IMG/VR virus record: IMGVR_UViG_3300022752_000405
Span: 1 to 23,406 of that record
DNA length: 23,406 nucleotides
Direction: 5' to 3' (one strand)
From: a virus
Position 1 is the stretch's first letter, and every line of letters begins with the position of its first letter. The notes under the pieces are model-generated. The model did no database searches and was not told the DNA's origin. It saw only the letters and a list, made by a program, of their open reading frames with translations. Of the stretch, positions 14,712-20,586 are shown in pieces. The position numbers and the translations under genes are program-made.

Positions 14712-15389
14712 TCAGCCCTGCAAGTCTGACCGCACTTTAGCGATCAGTTTGTTTGCCACGATGGCAAAGTTTGCATGGCAAGCATGGGTCGGCATTGTGA
14801 TACGTTCTAGCGTAAGGATTCCATCGGATACCTTGACGGGAAGGTTCATACGCTTTGCCAGCATTGTTACTACTGTTTTGTGAGTTTCCTTATCTGCGAG
14901 GCCGAATCCCACGGTAAGGGCGGCCAGATCAGTTACGGCAATCCTTCCCTTACTACGTGCCAGTGTGGCCGCAACGGCGCAGCACAGTTGATACCTTGCC
15001 TCTTCCGCTTGCCTCTTCTCTTCTCTCAGCTTGGCAAGCGAAGCGGCGTCGTAAGCGTCGGCGCCGCGAACCTTACCCTCCTTGCTGGGCTTCTGGGCTG
15101 GCTTGGCTAGCGCTGGCTTGGCGGCTGTGACGCTGCCAGCGACGGGTCCGAAGCTGGCAGGGACCTCCTGCCAGCCAGCGGCTGCCAGTACCTTCTGATC
15201 GGCTGTGGCCAGCCCTTGAAACCACGCGGAAGGGGTGATCTGTGCGCCATTAGGACGCGCTTTACGGGGAGTCTTGGAAGGTTCGGCAGTAGCCTCTTCC
15301 ATCGCCATTTTGAGCAACTCTTCCAAGGTGGGCTCCCTCTTCCCACCGCTGCCGTTGTTGCCGTTGTTGGTGCCGTTGTTGGTTGCCAT
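14712..15389 (-). CDS. Hypothetical protein with disordered N-terminus
   Basis: ATG 15387-15389 gives 225 aa. A TTG at 15423-15425 would add 12 residues, but the ATG is the better choice. The N-terminus is low-complexity (NNGTNNGNNGSGGKREPTLE), followed by an acidic helix (ELLKMAMEEATAE) and a basic Pro-rich linker. Residues 40-110 contain ITPSAWFQGLATADQKVLAA. After a charged helix (LAKLREEKRQAEEARYQLC), the C-terminal 80 residues look like a small helical, possibly DNA-binding domain (ALTVGFGLADKETHKTVVTM, then LAKRMNLPVKVSDGILTLER). I do not recognise a family. It is flanked by repeat arrays and has its own terminator. Confidence 0.75.
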   Translation of the reverse strand: MATNNGTNNGNNGSGGKREPTLEELLKMAMEEATAEPSKTPRKARPNGAQITPSAWFQGLATADQKVLAAAGWQEVPASFGPVAGSVTAAKPALAKPAQKPSKEGKVRGADAYDAASLAKLREEKRQAEEARYQLCCAVAATLARSKGRIAVTDLAALTVGFGLADKETHKTVVTMLAKRMNLPVKVSDGILTLERITMPTHACHANFAIVANKLIAKVRSDLQG

Positions 15390-15579
15390 GGTCGGAAAGT
15401 TTCTTTTGTAAGTTTGGCGCGGCAAGTCTTGAAAGTAAGTCTCACCGGCAGAAAGGCCGTAGCCTCCCCGCTCCCTAATGATACAGCCACGGTTGACCCA
15501 TGCAACGTATCGGGTGATCAGTCTTTCTTATAGGTTCCCTGCCGCTGGCTTGGCTTGAAACTAACGAAACAACAAACGA

Positions 15580-15605
15580 CTACAAGTTGCGGTGATAACT
15601 TGTAG
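15580..15605. repeat. 9-bp-arm inverted repeat beside the 49-bp array
   Basis: CTACAAGTT and AACTTGTAG form a perfect inverted repeat around an 8-base centre, immediately before the tandem array. It could extrude as a hairpin or bind a dimeric protein. Confidence 0.6.
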
Positions 15606-15621
15606 AAACTAAGTTGCTCGG

Positions 15622-15895
15622 TAACATTTAACGATTGCATTAGTTTAACTATAACGAGCAACTTGCTAAGTATCATTTAGCAATCTCTTTGTGTTAACTA
15701 TAACAAGCAAGTCCTTAAGTAACATTTAGCAATCTGCTAAGTTTAATTATAGCGAGCAAGTCCTTAGGTAACATTTAGCAAGTAGGTTGCATTAACTATA
15801 ACGAGCAACTTACTAAGTAACATTTAGCAAGTAAGTTGTATTAACTATAACGAGCAAGTCCTTAAGTAACATTTAACGATTACCATTGTTATAGT
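15622..15895. repeat. 49-bp tandem repeats (5 full copies plus part), iteron-like
   Basis: TAACATTTA (TATCATTTA in copy 2) recurs at 15622, 15671, 15720, 15769, 15818 and 15867, exactly 49 bp apart each time. Each full unit continues through a variable stretch, then TTAACTATAACGAGCAA or a close variant, and ends in one of two forms, ACTTRCTAAG or AGTCCTTARG, used in mixed order. Copy 6 breaks off after about 29 bp. No gene lies in 15390-16268. Exact phasing, direct orientation and a winged-helix gene nearby fit iterons of a replication origin or a multi-site operator. The even 49-bp spacing without unique spacers argues against CRISPR. Confidence 0.85.
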
Positions 15896-15934
15896 AAAAC
15901 TAACTCCGCCAACGCTAACTAACAGGAACCGCCT

Positions 15935-16068
15935 AGAAACTAAGTCTGCAAAGTAAGTCAAATCTGCTAAGTCCGGCCAGGGCCAGCGTAACTAAGTCTA
16001 TGCTGCAACTAAGTCGCAAGGGTAACTAAGTAAGTAGGGCAAGTAAGTAGGCACAGCAAGTAAATCAT
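15935..16068. repeat. Cluster of TAAGT motifs
   Basis: About eight TAAGT words occur in 130 bp (AACTAAGTC, AAGTAAGTC, GCTAAGTCC, AACTAAGTC twice, AACTAAGTAAGTAGG, AAGTAAGTAGG), at irregular 8-25-bp distances. TAAGT also ends many of the 49-bp units. No protein-coding frame is supported here. The function is unknown. Confidence 0.5.
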
Positions 16069-16069
16069 G

Positions 16070-16269
16070 GTTAAATGAATGTACACAATGAATGTATGCT
16101 GTGAATGCAAAGTATGAATGCAGTGAATAAATGAATGCCTAGATGAATGCAGATTATGAATGAATGAATCGGCGTGATGAATGAATGTTTTAGATGAATG
16201 CTCTTGGTTAATGAATGCAGTTAATGAATGAATGTTATTCATGAATGAATGAATGCCGTGCATGAATGC
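16070..16269. repeat. ATGAATG heptamer array with 13+4n spacing
   Basis: Twelve units each consist of a unique linker, mostly 6 nt, followed by ATGAATG (one GTGAATG), sometimes extended by one or two AATG steps. Successive unit lengths are about 13, 13, 13, 17, 12, 21, 17, 13, 17, 17, 21 and 13 bp. Linkers such as TACACA, TATGCT, CAAAGT, GGCGTG and CCGTGC share nothing. The minus strand stays open for 84 codons, but 13 and 17 are not multiples of 3, so the repeat shifts frame from unit to unit and is not coding in design. Single ATGAATG or GTGAATG copies also flank the adjacent gene, near 16666 and 16708. Confidence 0.8.
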
Positions 16270-16673
16270 TAACTTTCAATGCCTAATCTAGCTTTGTTTT
16301 CATTCCAAACTTTAACTTTAAGTGCCTTTCTTTTGTAGCTGCCAGGATTAACAAGGAGCGGCGAAACTATTAGCCCGCTTCTGTCCGCCGTCTTACTTTT
16401 GTCTCCGAGTCTTTTCTTGAATGTTATCTTTTTAACTAAGTCAAGCAACTTAAACTTATGAATGGATGTTGCAACTTTGCTGTATGGCTCATTCAATGTT
16501 TCCGCCAGGAAGGCGACTGAATACTTAATGTACACTCTCCTCAATGAAAGTCTTGTCAAATAATCAAGTAAAAACAGATCAAAGAATGTTAAGCCAAGCT
16601 CCTTTCTTCGCAAGTAAAGTTGCCTAAATTTCTCTTCATTTGGGAGAAGGCGAGGGTTAATTGTTTCGATCAT
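16269..16673 (-). CDS. Winged-helix protein, possible RepL-like initiator or regulator
   Basis: This gene encodes 134 aa; ATG is at 16671-16673. Residues 28-82 form a predicted helix series (LTFFDLFLLDYLTRLSLRRV, then YSVAFLAETLNEPYSKVATS and IHKFKLLDLVKK) like a helix-turn-helix. A basic wing follows, then LIVSPLLVNPGSYKRKALKV and WNE. The order of HTH, short wing, ..VNP.......A....WNE recalls RepL-type plasmid replication proteins and related MarR-like folds. This is a pattern judgement made without a search. Three repeat arrays lie directly downstream and a switch-like leader upstream. That context fits an origin-binding or autoregulatory protein. Confidence 0.55.
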   Translation of the reverse strand: MIETINPRLLPNEEKFRQLYLRRKELGLTFFDLFLLDYLTRLSLRRVYIKYSVAFLAETLNEPYSKVATSIHKFKLLDLVKKITFKKRLGDKSKTADRSGLIVSPLLVNPGSYKRKALKVKVWNENKARLGIES

Positions 16674-16739
16674 CTGAGTGAATGCAGCAAGTAAAAGGCG
16701 AAGAAAATGAATGAAAAAGGGGCGTGAAAAGGTAAGTTT

Positions 16740-16940
16740 GTAGGCAAATTAAGGGCTTGAGACGGTTGTGAGTCCCAGTGAGAAAGCCTGTCCACCACTA
16801 AAGTCTAGTACGGAAATCGCGTAAAAGTCGTCGCTGAGATCGACTGCGCCGCAACGGATCTCGAAAACACTTGATAAGTCTATTCTTAGCGGTGGTGACT
16901 TGCGACTCGCGCCAACTAAGTTGCAGGTTCAGGCTTTGAC
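16740..16940 (-). ncRNA. Structured leader with mutually exclusive helices (putative attenuator)
   Basis: The gene-free stretch 16674-16996 contains long-range complementarity. In the minus-strand RNA, AAAGCCTG (16937-16930) pairs perfectly with CAGGCTTT (16790-16783). Inside that, CACCAC (16897-16892) pairs with GTGGTG (16798-16793), and further in GAGATC (16862-16857) pairs with GATCTC (16841-16836). An alternative helix AGTCG/CGACT lies at 16845-16841 and 16830-16826. The same CAGGCTTT can instead pair with downstream AAGCCC (16757-16752), giving a hairpin that ends near CTTAATTTG. Two competing partners for one strand is the layout of an attenuator or riboswitch. It precedes the winged-helix gene. 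The ligand or signal is unknown. Confidence 0.5.
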
Positions 16941-16996
16941 CTCGCGCAGTGTAAGTATCACAGCAATGTAATTCACTTAAAAACTGATCTCATAAC

Positions 16997-17641
16997 TTAC
17001 TCATCAATGTCAGCTTCCTCTAGTGCAATAAGTAATTGCTCAACACCTAAAGCTCCTGATTGCAAACTCTTACCAACTTCAGCTAACTTTGCAGCGCTGT
17101 TAAGTAGGCCAGGTATGTCTCTCATATCAAGTAACCTATCAGGGTGATCAATGTAAGCATCAAGTGTACGTTGTGATAACGCAGCTAACTTAGCTGCATT
17201 AGCTGATAGACTTCTACCTAGAAACTCCTGTTGCTGCCTGTAAGTCTCTAGCCTCTGTTTATGTTCTATCGCCCTACTATCTTGCTCAAGTTTAAGTTTC
17301 TCAGCTAACATGTCCATGTCATAATCAGCAGCTCTCTGTTCCCAGTAATTACGCTTGGAGAGTTTTCGGATGGAAGTATCTGTTAAATTATAGATAGTAG
17401 TTATGTAGGATAAAGATCTACCATTTCCCGACCTAAGGTAAAAGTGAAAAATTTCGTATTCTTTTTGAGTTTCATTTACGGCGCCTCCGTTTCTAATCGA
17501 ATAGCTTTTTTCAGTTGTAACTTTATTTAAGATGGAGTCGTAGTCGGGCGCGATTTCAATGTTTGATTGCAATGACTCTAGGTCTTCTTCTTCAAGGTCT
17601 GTTTCGTCCTCAAAGTTATTGGAGTCAGTAACTTCTGTCAT
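16997..17641 (-). CDS. Probable terminase small subunit
   Basis: This gene encodes 214 aa; ATG is at 17639-17641. The first 35 residues are strongly acidic. Residues 58-112 read EYEIFHFYLRSGNGRSLSYI, TTIYNLTDTSIRKLSKRNYW and EQRAADYDMDM. This pattern (F..YL..G..RSL..I.......S...I...S....W..RA..YD) is a helix-turn-helix that I associate with phage small terminase subunits and related packaging proteins. A long helix (KLKLEQDSRAIEHKQRLETY) and a helical C-terminus follow, suiting oligomerisation. It would recognise viral DNA and hand it to TerL. It lies 3.3 kb from terL, and a terminator stands just upstream of it, so its expression may depend on readthrough. Confidence 0.65.
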   Translation of the reverse strand: MTEVTDSNNFEDETDLEEEDLESLQSNIEIAPDYDSILNKVTTEKSYSIRNGGAVNETQKEYEIFHFYLRSGNGRSLSYITTIYNLTDTSIRKLSKRNYWEQRAADYDMDMLAEKLKLEQDSRAIEHKQRLETYRQQQEFLGRSLSANAAKLAALSQRTLDAYIDHPDRLLDMRDIPGLLNSAAKLAEVGKSLQSGALGVEQLLIALEEADIDE

Positions 17642-17688
17642 TGCTGTAAATAAATCTGTAGCATAAGAAGCTTAGCACGGAAGGCAAT

Positions 17689-17719
17689 AAAAAAGGCCCG
17701 CAAGGAAACCCTGCGAGCC
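17689..17719 (-). terminator. Strong rho-independent terminator
   Basis: On the minus strand GGCTCGCAGGG and CCTTGCGGGCC form an 11-bp stem around TTT, followed by TTTTTTATT. Two pairs are G-U only on the minus strand. A second perfect hairpin GCAAGG-TTT-CCTTGC lies 16 nt upstream (17735-17749). Together they end the transcript starting near 17901. Confidence 0.9.
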
Positions 17720-17789
17720 AAAGAAGAAAACAACGCAAGGAAACCTTGCTACTTATTTTGTAATTGCTTTTAACACACTATCAATATGC

Positions 17790-17843
17790 CTAGTGAATAA
17801 CGATAGGATTATCTTTAACACTATCTAAGCAGTGCTCAAACAA
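17790..17843 (-). CDS. Possible 17-aa leader peptide
   Basis: The frame TTG (17841-17843) to TAG (17790-17792) encodes 17 residues (start, FEHCLDSVKDNPIVIH). It has GGAG five bases upstream, the only good ribosome binding site in this leader. It would suit a leader peptide coupled to the downstream terminators. The TTG start and tiny size make this weak. Confidence 0.2.
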   Translation of the reverse strand: MFEHCLDSVKDNPIVIH

Positions 17844-17869
17844 GTATCTCCGATGCGGTTTTAACTAAC

Positions 17870-17897
17870 GGCGGAAAAAGTAAATACTCCTTCCGCC
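17870..17897 (-). promoter_or_regulatory. 5' leader hairpin of promoter 1
   Basis: On the minus strand GGCGGAAGGAGT-ATTT-ACTTTTTCCGCC forms a 12-bp stem with two G-U pairs. It begins a few nt after the predicted start of transcription. Related hairpins follow the other three promoters of this type. Confidence 0.75.
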
Positions 17898-17907
17898 GCA
17901 TGTGTTA

Positions 17908-17936
17908 ATTATACACCATTTTTACTGCTATGTCAA
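17908..17936 (-). promoter_or_regulatory. Consensus sigma70 promoter 1
   Basis: TTGACA (17931-17936) and TATAAT (17908-17913) are perfect consensus boxes with a 17-bp spacer on the minus strand, preceded by GCC. It drives the candidate small RNA and possibly the small terminase gene. Confidence 0.88.
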
Positions 17937-17975
17937 GGCAATCTCTAAATCAATTTAATCTAAGTCTACTGCGAA

Positions 17976-18458
17976 TCACTGCAGATCATCGTAACTCTGC
18001 AACTTATCAAAAAAGAAGGTTGTTTTACTTCCAGCACGATAAAGAATCCTCGGCGCATGATGCAAGCTCCCCAGGCAAACTACACTCTTAAAGTCAATTT
18101 CCCCATGCTTATTAACAAAGCACATCGAAGTTAAACAGAACAGCCTCTTAAGTTGCACATAGTAACTACCTGCATACTCCTGCACGTTATAGAAATCAAA
18201 CTCATTGTCATCAACAAACAGCTCTCGATTATCTTTCACGCATTCCGTCATCAATTCCTCAGTCAAGGGAATTGAATTAACAAAGTTGTACTCGCTCAAG
18301 CAATCATACCCTTGCAACTGAATGCAAGGAAGAATCTTTTGCTTCGGCGCCAGGAAAAGAACACGTTGCGTCTTGAATCGTTGCAAGTGCTCCTTCGCTG
18401 CTTGCAACCTACGGCGCACTTCAATCAAGCTAAAAGCTTCCGTTGTCTGTTTCGCCAC
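17976..18458 (-). CDS. Hypothetical protein
   Basis: This gene encodes 160 aa and probably starts at GTG 18456-18458 (GTG GCG AAA CAG); there is no ATG upstream in frame and no Shine-Dalgarno. The N-terminal 40 residues are a basic helix (IEVRRRLQAAKEHLQRFK). The remainder alternates strands and short helices (FVDDNEFDFYNVQEYAGSYY, then VQLKRLFCLTSMCFVNKHGE). No family is recognised. It is the last gene before promoter 1 and lies downstream of a terminator, so it probably has its own, less obvious promoter in 18459-18580. Confidence 0.75.
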   Translation of the reverse strand: MAKQTTEAFSLIEVRRRLQAAKEHLQRFKTQRVLFLAPKQKILPCIQLQGYDCLSEYNFVNSIPLTEELMTECVKDNRELFVDDNEFDFYNVQEYAGSYYVQLKRLFCLTSMCFVNKHGEIDFKSVVCLGSLHHAPRILYRAGSKTTFFFDKLQSYDDLQ

Positions 18459-18579
18459 TGTTTACAAGTAAGTGTGATTTGCCGTGAATCTAACTTAAGT
18501 TGCGGATCTCTTCAACGCCTCTCAGGATCGCCTACAACGCCCCTCAACCATCTCCAGCGGCAATCCCTCGTCGGACACA

Positions 18580-18614
18580 AAGAAAGCCCCTCCCAGCGGC
18601 AGCCAGAAGGGGCT
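18580..18614 (-). terminator. Rho-independent terminator ending the small-gene operon
   Basis: On the minus strand AGCCCCTTC and GGAGGGGCT form a 9-bp stem with one G-U pair around a GC-rich loop, followed by TTCTTTG. It lies 25 bp after the stop of the 105-aa gene. The remainder of 18459-18638 shows no supported gene. Confidence 0.85.
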
Positions 18615-18638
18615 CAGGAAACTCTGGGGGCCGGTCGT

Positions 18639-18956
18639 CTAAAGCTCCCCAGAAAGCATGTGCTCCAGAGCAACTTTCACCAACGCATCCCTATCATCTT
18701 TGTATTGCTTGACCAAGTAGATCATTTGCATGATCTTTTCACTATCTGTCATACAACATTCTTTTCGACAAACTGTGGCAACAAGTTGTGCCATCGACTT
18801 GTCGCTTTGAAACAAATCTGATCTCCTTTCGTCAACTTCCAGAAACTTATCTGGATCTGAAATGTGATAGCCAAAGCAACCAATCATTCCAAGATTACAA
18901 AGTCTTTCCAGGGTTCCAAAAGCCCAGAGAACTTGATCTTGTTGTTTGGTCGTCAT
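18639..18956 (-). CDS. Hypothetical protein, last gene of promoter-2 operon
   Basis: This gene encodes 105 aa; its ATG overlaps the upstream stop as ATGA, a sign of coupled translation. The predicted structure is all helical (TTKQQDQVLWAFGTLERLCN, MAQLVATVCRKECCMTDSEK, IMQMIYLVKQYKDDRDALVK). Three cysteines cluster near residues 67-72 (CRKECC). No family is recognised. It is followed by a strong terminator. Confidence 0.75.
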   Translation of the reverse strand: MTTKQQDQVLWAFGTLERLCNLGMIGCFGYHISDPDKFLEVDERRSDLFQSDKSMAQLVATVCRKECCMTDSEKIMQMIYLVKQYKDDRDALVKVALEHMLSGEL

Positions 18957-19168
18957 GAAAGTTGCTCCGGCTTAATAAGTCGGTAGTCCTCAATGCCATA
19001 ATAGGCAACTACGTTTTTGCCAGCATTGCGAAGGAAGCTAAGTTCGTTGTCTGCGCCTTTGCGCGACTTAAAAAACTTTGTACTCCATCTTCCATTGCAC
19101 TTAGTCGCAACGCAAAAAGAAGCATCCTTTTGAACTTGTCTGCCAGTGGGCAAGATGAAAGTGTTCAT
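18953..19168 (-). CDS. Hypothetical protein
   Basis: This gene encodes 71 aa; ATG is at 19166-19168, preceded by CTACAAACAGAAA and no Shine-Dalgarno. The protein has TGRQVQKDASFCVATKCNGR, then WSTKFFKSRKGADNELSFLR and AYYGIEDYRLI: a beta hairpin, a basic helix and a strand. Small fold and family unknown. It ends in an ATGA overlap with the next gene. Confidence 0.7.
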   Translation of the reverse strand: MNTFILPTGRQVQKDASFCVATKCNGRWSTKFFKSRKGADNELSFLRNAGKNVVAYYGIEDYRLIKPEQLS

Positions 19169-19236
19169 TTTCTGTTTGTAGTGGTTTCAGCTGACTTTTA
19201 TAACTTGAAGTGTTGAAATACCCATTCCAGATCGGA

Positions 19237-19449
19237 TCACAACCTGAATGCAAGAATGTTTTGATAGTCAGCTTGTAAATGCTCGTTAGCACATTTAAGA
19301 AAGCGCTCGACAAACTGTTTATCGTCGAGTCCTTTCTTGCTAAGGCGAGTGAGCATGGCCTCTCTAAACTTTTCTGGACTTGCAACTGCTTCTGCAATCG
19401 TAAGTTTAGCGGAAGAAAGAGCACGCTGATAAGTACCGTAAGGGCACAT
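19237..19449 (-). CDS. Hypothetical small helical protein
   Basis: ATG 19447-19449 gives 70 aa. Longer frames upstream run through the preceding gene and are less likely. The protein is helical (YQRALSSAKLTIAEAVASPE, KFREAMLTRLSKKGLDDKQF, VERFLKCANEHLQADYQ). It starts 5 bp after the previous stop. No family is recognised. Confidence 0.65.
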   Translation of the reverse strand: MCPYGTYQRALSSAKLTIAEAVASPEKFREAMLTRLSKKGLDDKQFVERFLKCANEHLQADYQNILAFRL

Positions 19450-19453
19450 GATG

Positions 19454-19645
19454 TTAAACCTCCAGGAAAAAGGAATTGTCATTTTCAACAAGCTCAAAGC
19501 TTGTATGAACAACATCAATGTACTCTTGATACAACTGCGAGAGTGCGTGGGGCTCTGACTCTGCTGATATCAGAATGTCAAACTTGGAATGTCTTCCAAA
19601 CGCCCCAACCTCTCTTCCCATAAATCTACACCTATAAATATTCAT
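19454..19645 (-). CDS. Hypothetical small protein
   Basis: This gene encodes 63 aa; its ATG overlaps the upstream stop as ATGA. It begins MNIYRCRFMGREVGAFGRHS, continues KFDILISAESEPHALSQLYQ and ends with an acidic strand. The strand-strand-helix-strand order, with SAESEPHAL before the helix, suggests a small alpha/beta fold. Function unknown. Confidence 0.7.
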   Translation of the reverse strand: MNIYRCRFMGREVGAFGRHSKFDILISAESEPHALSQLYQEYIDVVHTSFELVENDNSFFLEV

Positions 19646-19905
19646 GAAACCTCCATTGAGATTAAGTGATTGGCGTATCTCTGCGCCAAGTTATGGGCTC
19701 CGATCAAAGTATCTGCGTAACCGCAGAACTCTGCAACGTATTCCATCCTGTCCGGCCAAGATGGCATGTGAAATGCTCGGAAAAAGAAGTCCAGATCGAC
19801 TTCAGTGTTTTTGGAGATAACTCCAATCGGCTCGCCATCAAGGCGAACTGTCTCCCAATGGAGAAAGTCTAAACTGTCTTCAACTGTGATGGTAATGCGT
19901 TCCAT
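19642..19905 (-). CDS. Hypothetical protein
   Basis: This gene encodes 87 aa; ATG is at 19903-19905. The protein is acidic: ITITVEDSLDFLHWETVRLD, then GEPIGVISKNTEVDLDFFFR and GYADTLIGAHNLAQRYANHL. It begins with two beta strands and ends in a helix. No known catalytic motif is visible. It is coupled to the next gene by ATGA. Confidence 0.72.
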   Translation of the reverse strand: MERITITVEDSLDFLHWETVRLDGEPIGVISKNTEVDLDFFFRAFHMPSWPDRMEYVAEFCGYADTLIGAHNLAQRYANHLISMEVS

Positions 19906-19937
19906 GGAAAAATTGCAAGTGAATCCGAAAGAGATTT

Positions 19938-20252
19938 TTAGTTCTTGTAAGTAGAAACCTCCGCAATCAAAACCGCAACCTCATCGGCGGTCACCCAGCC
20001 AGCAACTGCTCCTTGCGGATCAACCTTGTGCCTAATTGAATTAAACCTGCCAGTAACAAACTCATGCTCAAGGAAAACAGCAACTTCGCAGTCACTGCTG
20101 CTATGCAGTGATCCCGATTCCTGCATACTCTCTTTCAAGGTATGCTGGTGGCAACAATAGTTGCCTCTTCCAAACATAACGGATACTTGGTATCCGTTAG
20201 TGAACTGAATCTGAAAACCCTTTTGGGTAAAGACTGACAGAAAAGATTCCAT
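19938..20252 (-). CDS. Conserved phage protein with NGYQVSVMFGRGNYC motif
   Basis: ATG 20250-20252 gives 104 aa. The frame extends upstream into the preceding gene, but the internal ATG fits the gap best. The segment FQIQFTNGYQVSVMFGRGNY, then CCHQH, followed by an acidic stretch (SSSDCEVAVFLEHEFVTGRF) and a helical end (GWVTADEVAVLIAEVSTYKN), resembles hypothetical proteins I recall from large phages (F.NGY.VSV.FG..NYC ... V.GY...DEVA..I). The clustered cysteines and His-x-His-like CCHQH could bind metal. Function unknown. Confidence 0.72.
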   Translation of the reverse strand: MESFLSVFTQKGFQIQFTNGYQVSVMFGRGNYCCHQHTLKESMQESGSLHSSSDCEVAVFLEHEFVTGRFNSIRHKVDPQGAVAGWVTADEVAVLIAEVSTYKN

Positions 20253-20275
20253 TGGCGAGTGATTAAAGCAGGTAG

Positions 20276-20479
20276 TCAAAGATACTTGCGTGGAATGCAA
20301 GCAATGTTTGTTTGGCCAGGAAAAATTCTGTCTTCGTAACTAATAAGCGCTCGATCTGGACTGTGGGCACAAATAAGCCTTGAGACATTATTGAGCCCCT
20401 CCTGCAATGGGAAACAAAGTCCCCAGCCAACAATCCCGGCACCAGTGATGACAGCAGCGCCAGTAAGAAAGTCTTTCAT
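20276..20479 (-). CDS. Small protein with N-terminal hydrophobic segment
   Basis: This gene encodes 67 aa; ATG is at 20477-20479. Residues 4-24 (FLTGAAVITGAGIVGWGLCF) are hydrophobic and Gly-rich after one Lys, consistent with a membrane anchor or signal-type helix. The rest is soluble and contains AHSPDRALISYEDRIFPGQ. It is the first gene after promoter 2 and its hairpin leader, with no Shine-Dalgarno. A role at the host membrane is possible, but unproven. Confidence 0.68.
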   Translation of the reverse strand: MKDFLTGAAVITGAGIVGWGLCFPLQEGLNNVSRLICAHSPDRALISYEDRIFPGQTNIACIPRKYL

Positions 20480-20521
20480 GGAGTCAATGCGAGAAAAGAA
20501 AGATTGTGTTTGTAACTAACA

Positions 20522-20546
20522 GCGGAAAGGTTGCTACACCTCCCGC
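20522..20546 (-). promoter_or_regulatory. 5' leader hairpin of promoter 2
   Basis: On the minus strand GCGG-G-AGGT-GTAGCA-ACCT-TT-CCGC forms two stacked stems just after the promoter. The inner stem AGGT/ACCT differs from those of the other leaders but keeps pairing. Confidence 0.7.
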
Positions 20547-20556
20547 CGTTGCGCTA

Positions 20557-20585
20557 ATTATAGCACTAATTCAATGCTATGTCAA
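20557..20585 (-). promoter_or_regulatory. Consensus sigma70 promoter 2
   Basis: TTGACA (20580-20585) and TATAAT (20557-20562) have a 17-bp spacer on the minus strand. The -35 box begins one base after the stop codon of the upstream gene (TGACTTGACATA). The spacer ends carry an inverted repeat ATAGCA/TGCTAT. Confidence 0.9.
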
Positions 20586-20586
20586 G

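Larger units (their letters stand above)
17689..17901 (-). ncRNA. Candidate ~210-nt small RNA or attenuated leader
   Basis: A consensus promoter (17908-17936) and the terminator at 17689-17719 bracket about 210 nt with no long gene. The RNA would begin with the conserved GGCGGAAGGAGT/ACTTTTTCCGCC hairpin (17870-17897) and end in two stable hairpins. It may be a free small RNA, or the leader of the small terminase gene that starts at 17641. A tiny frame at 17790-17843 is the only coding candidate inside. Confidence 0.5.

Noticed and set aside
16009-16263. 84-aa His/Ser/Ile/Phe-rich frame on the minus strand
   Set aside because: It is made by the ATGAATG array and adjacent TAAGT words. The 13- and 17-bp steps change frame at each unit, so the repeat is not a coding repeat.
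15622-16269. CRISPR array
   Set aside because: The 49-bp units abut with no unique spacers, and the ATGAATG array has 6-nt linkers, far too short for spacers. No cas genes are present.
16920-16945. tRNA-like GGTTCAGG segment
   Set aside because: It resembles a T-loop by chance. No acceptor stem, anticodon arm or D-arm can be built around it; the bases instead pair with 16783-16790.
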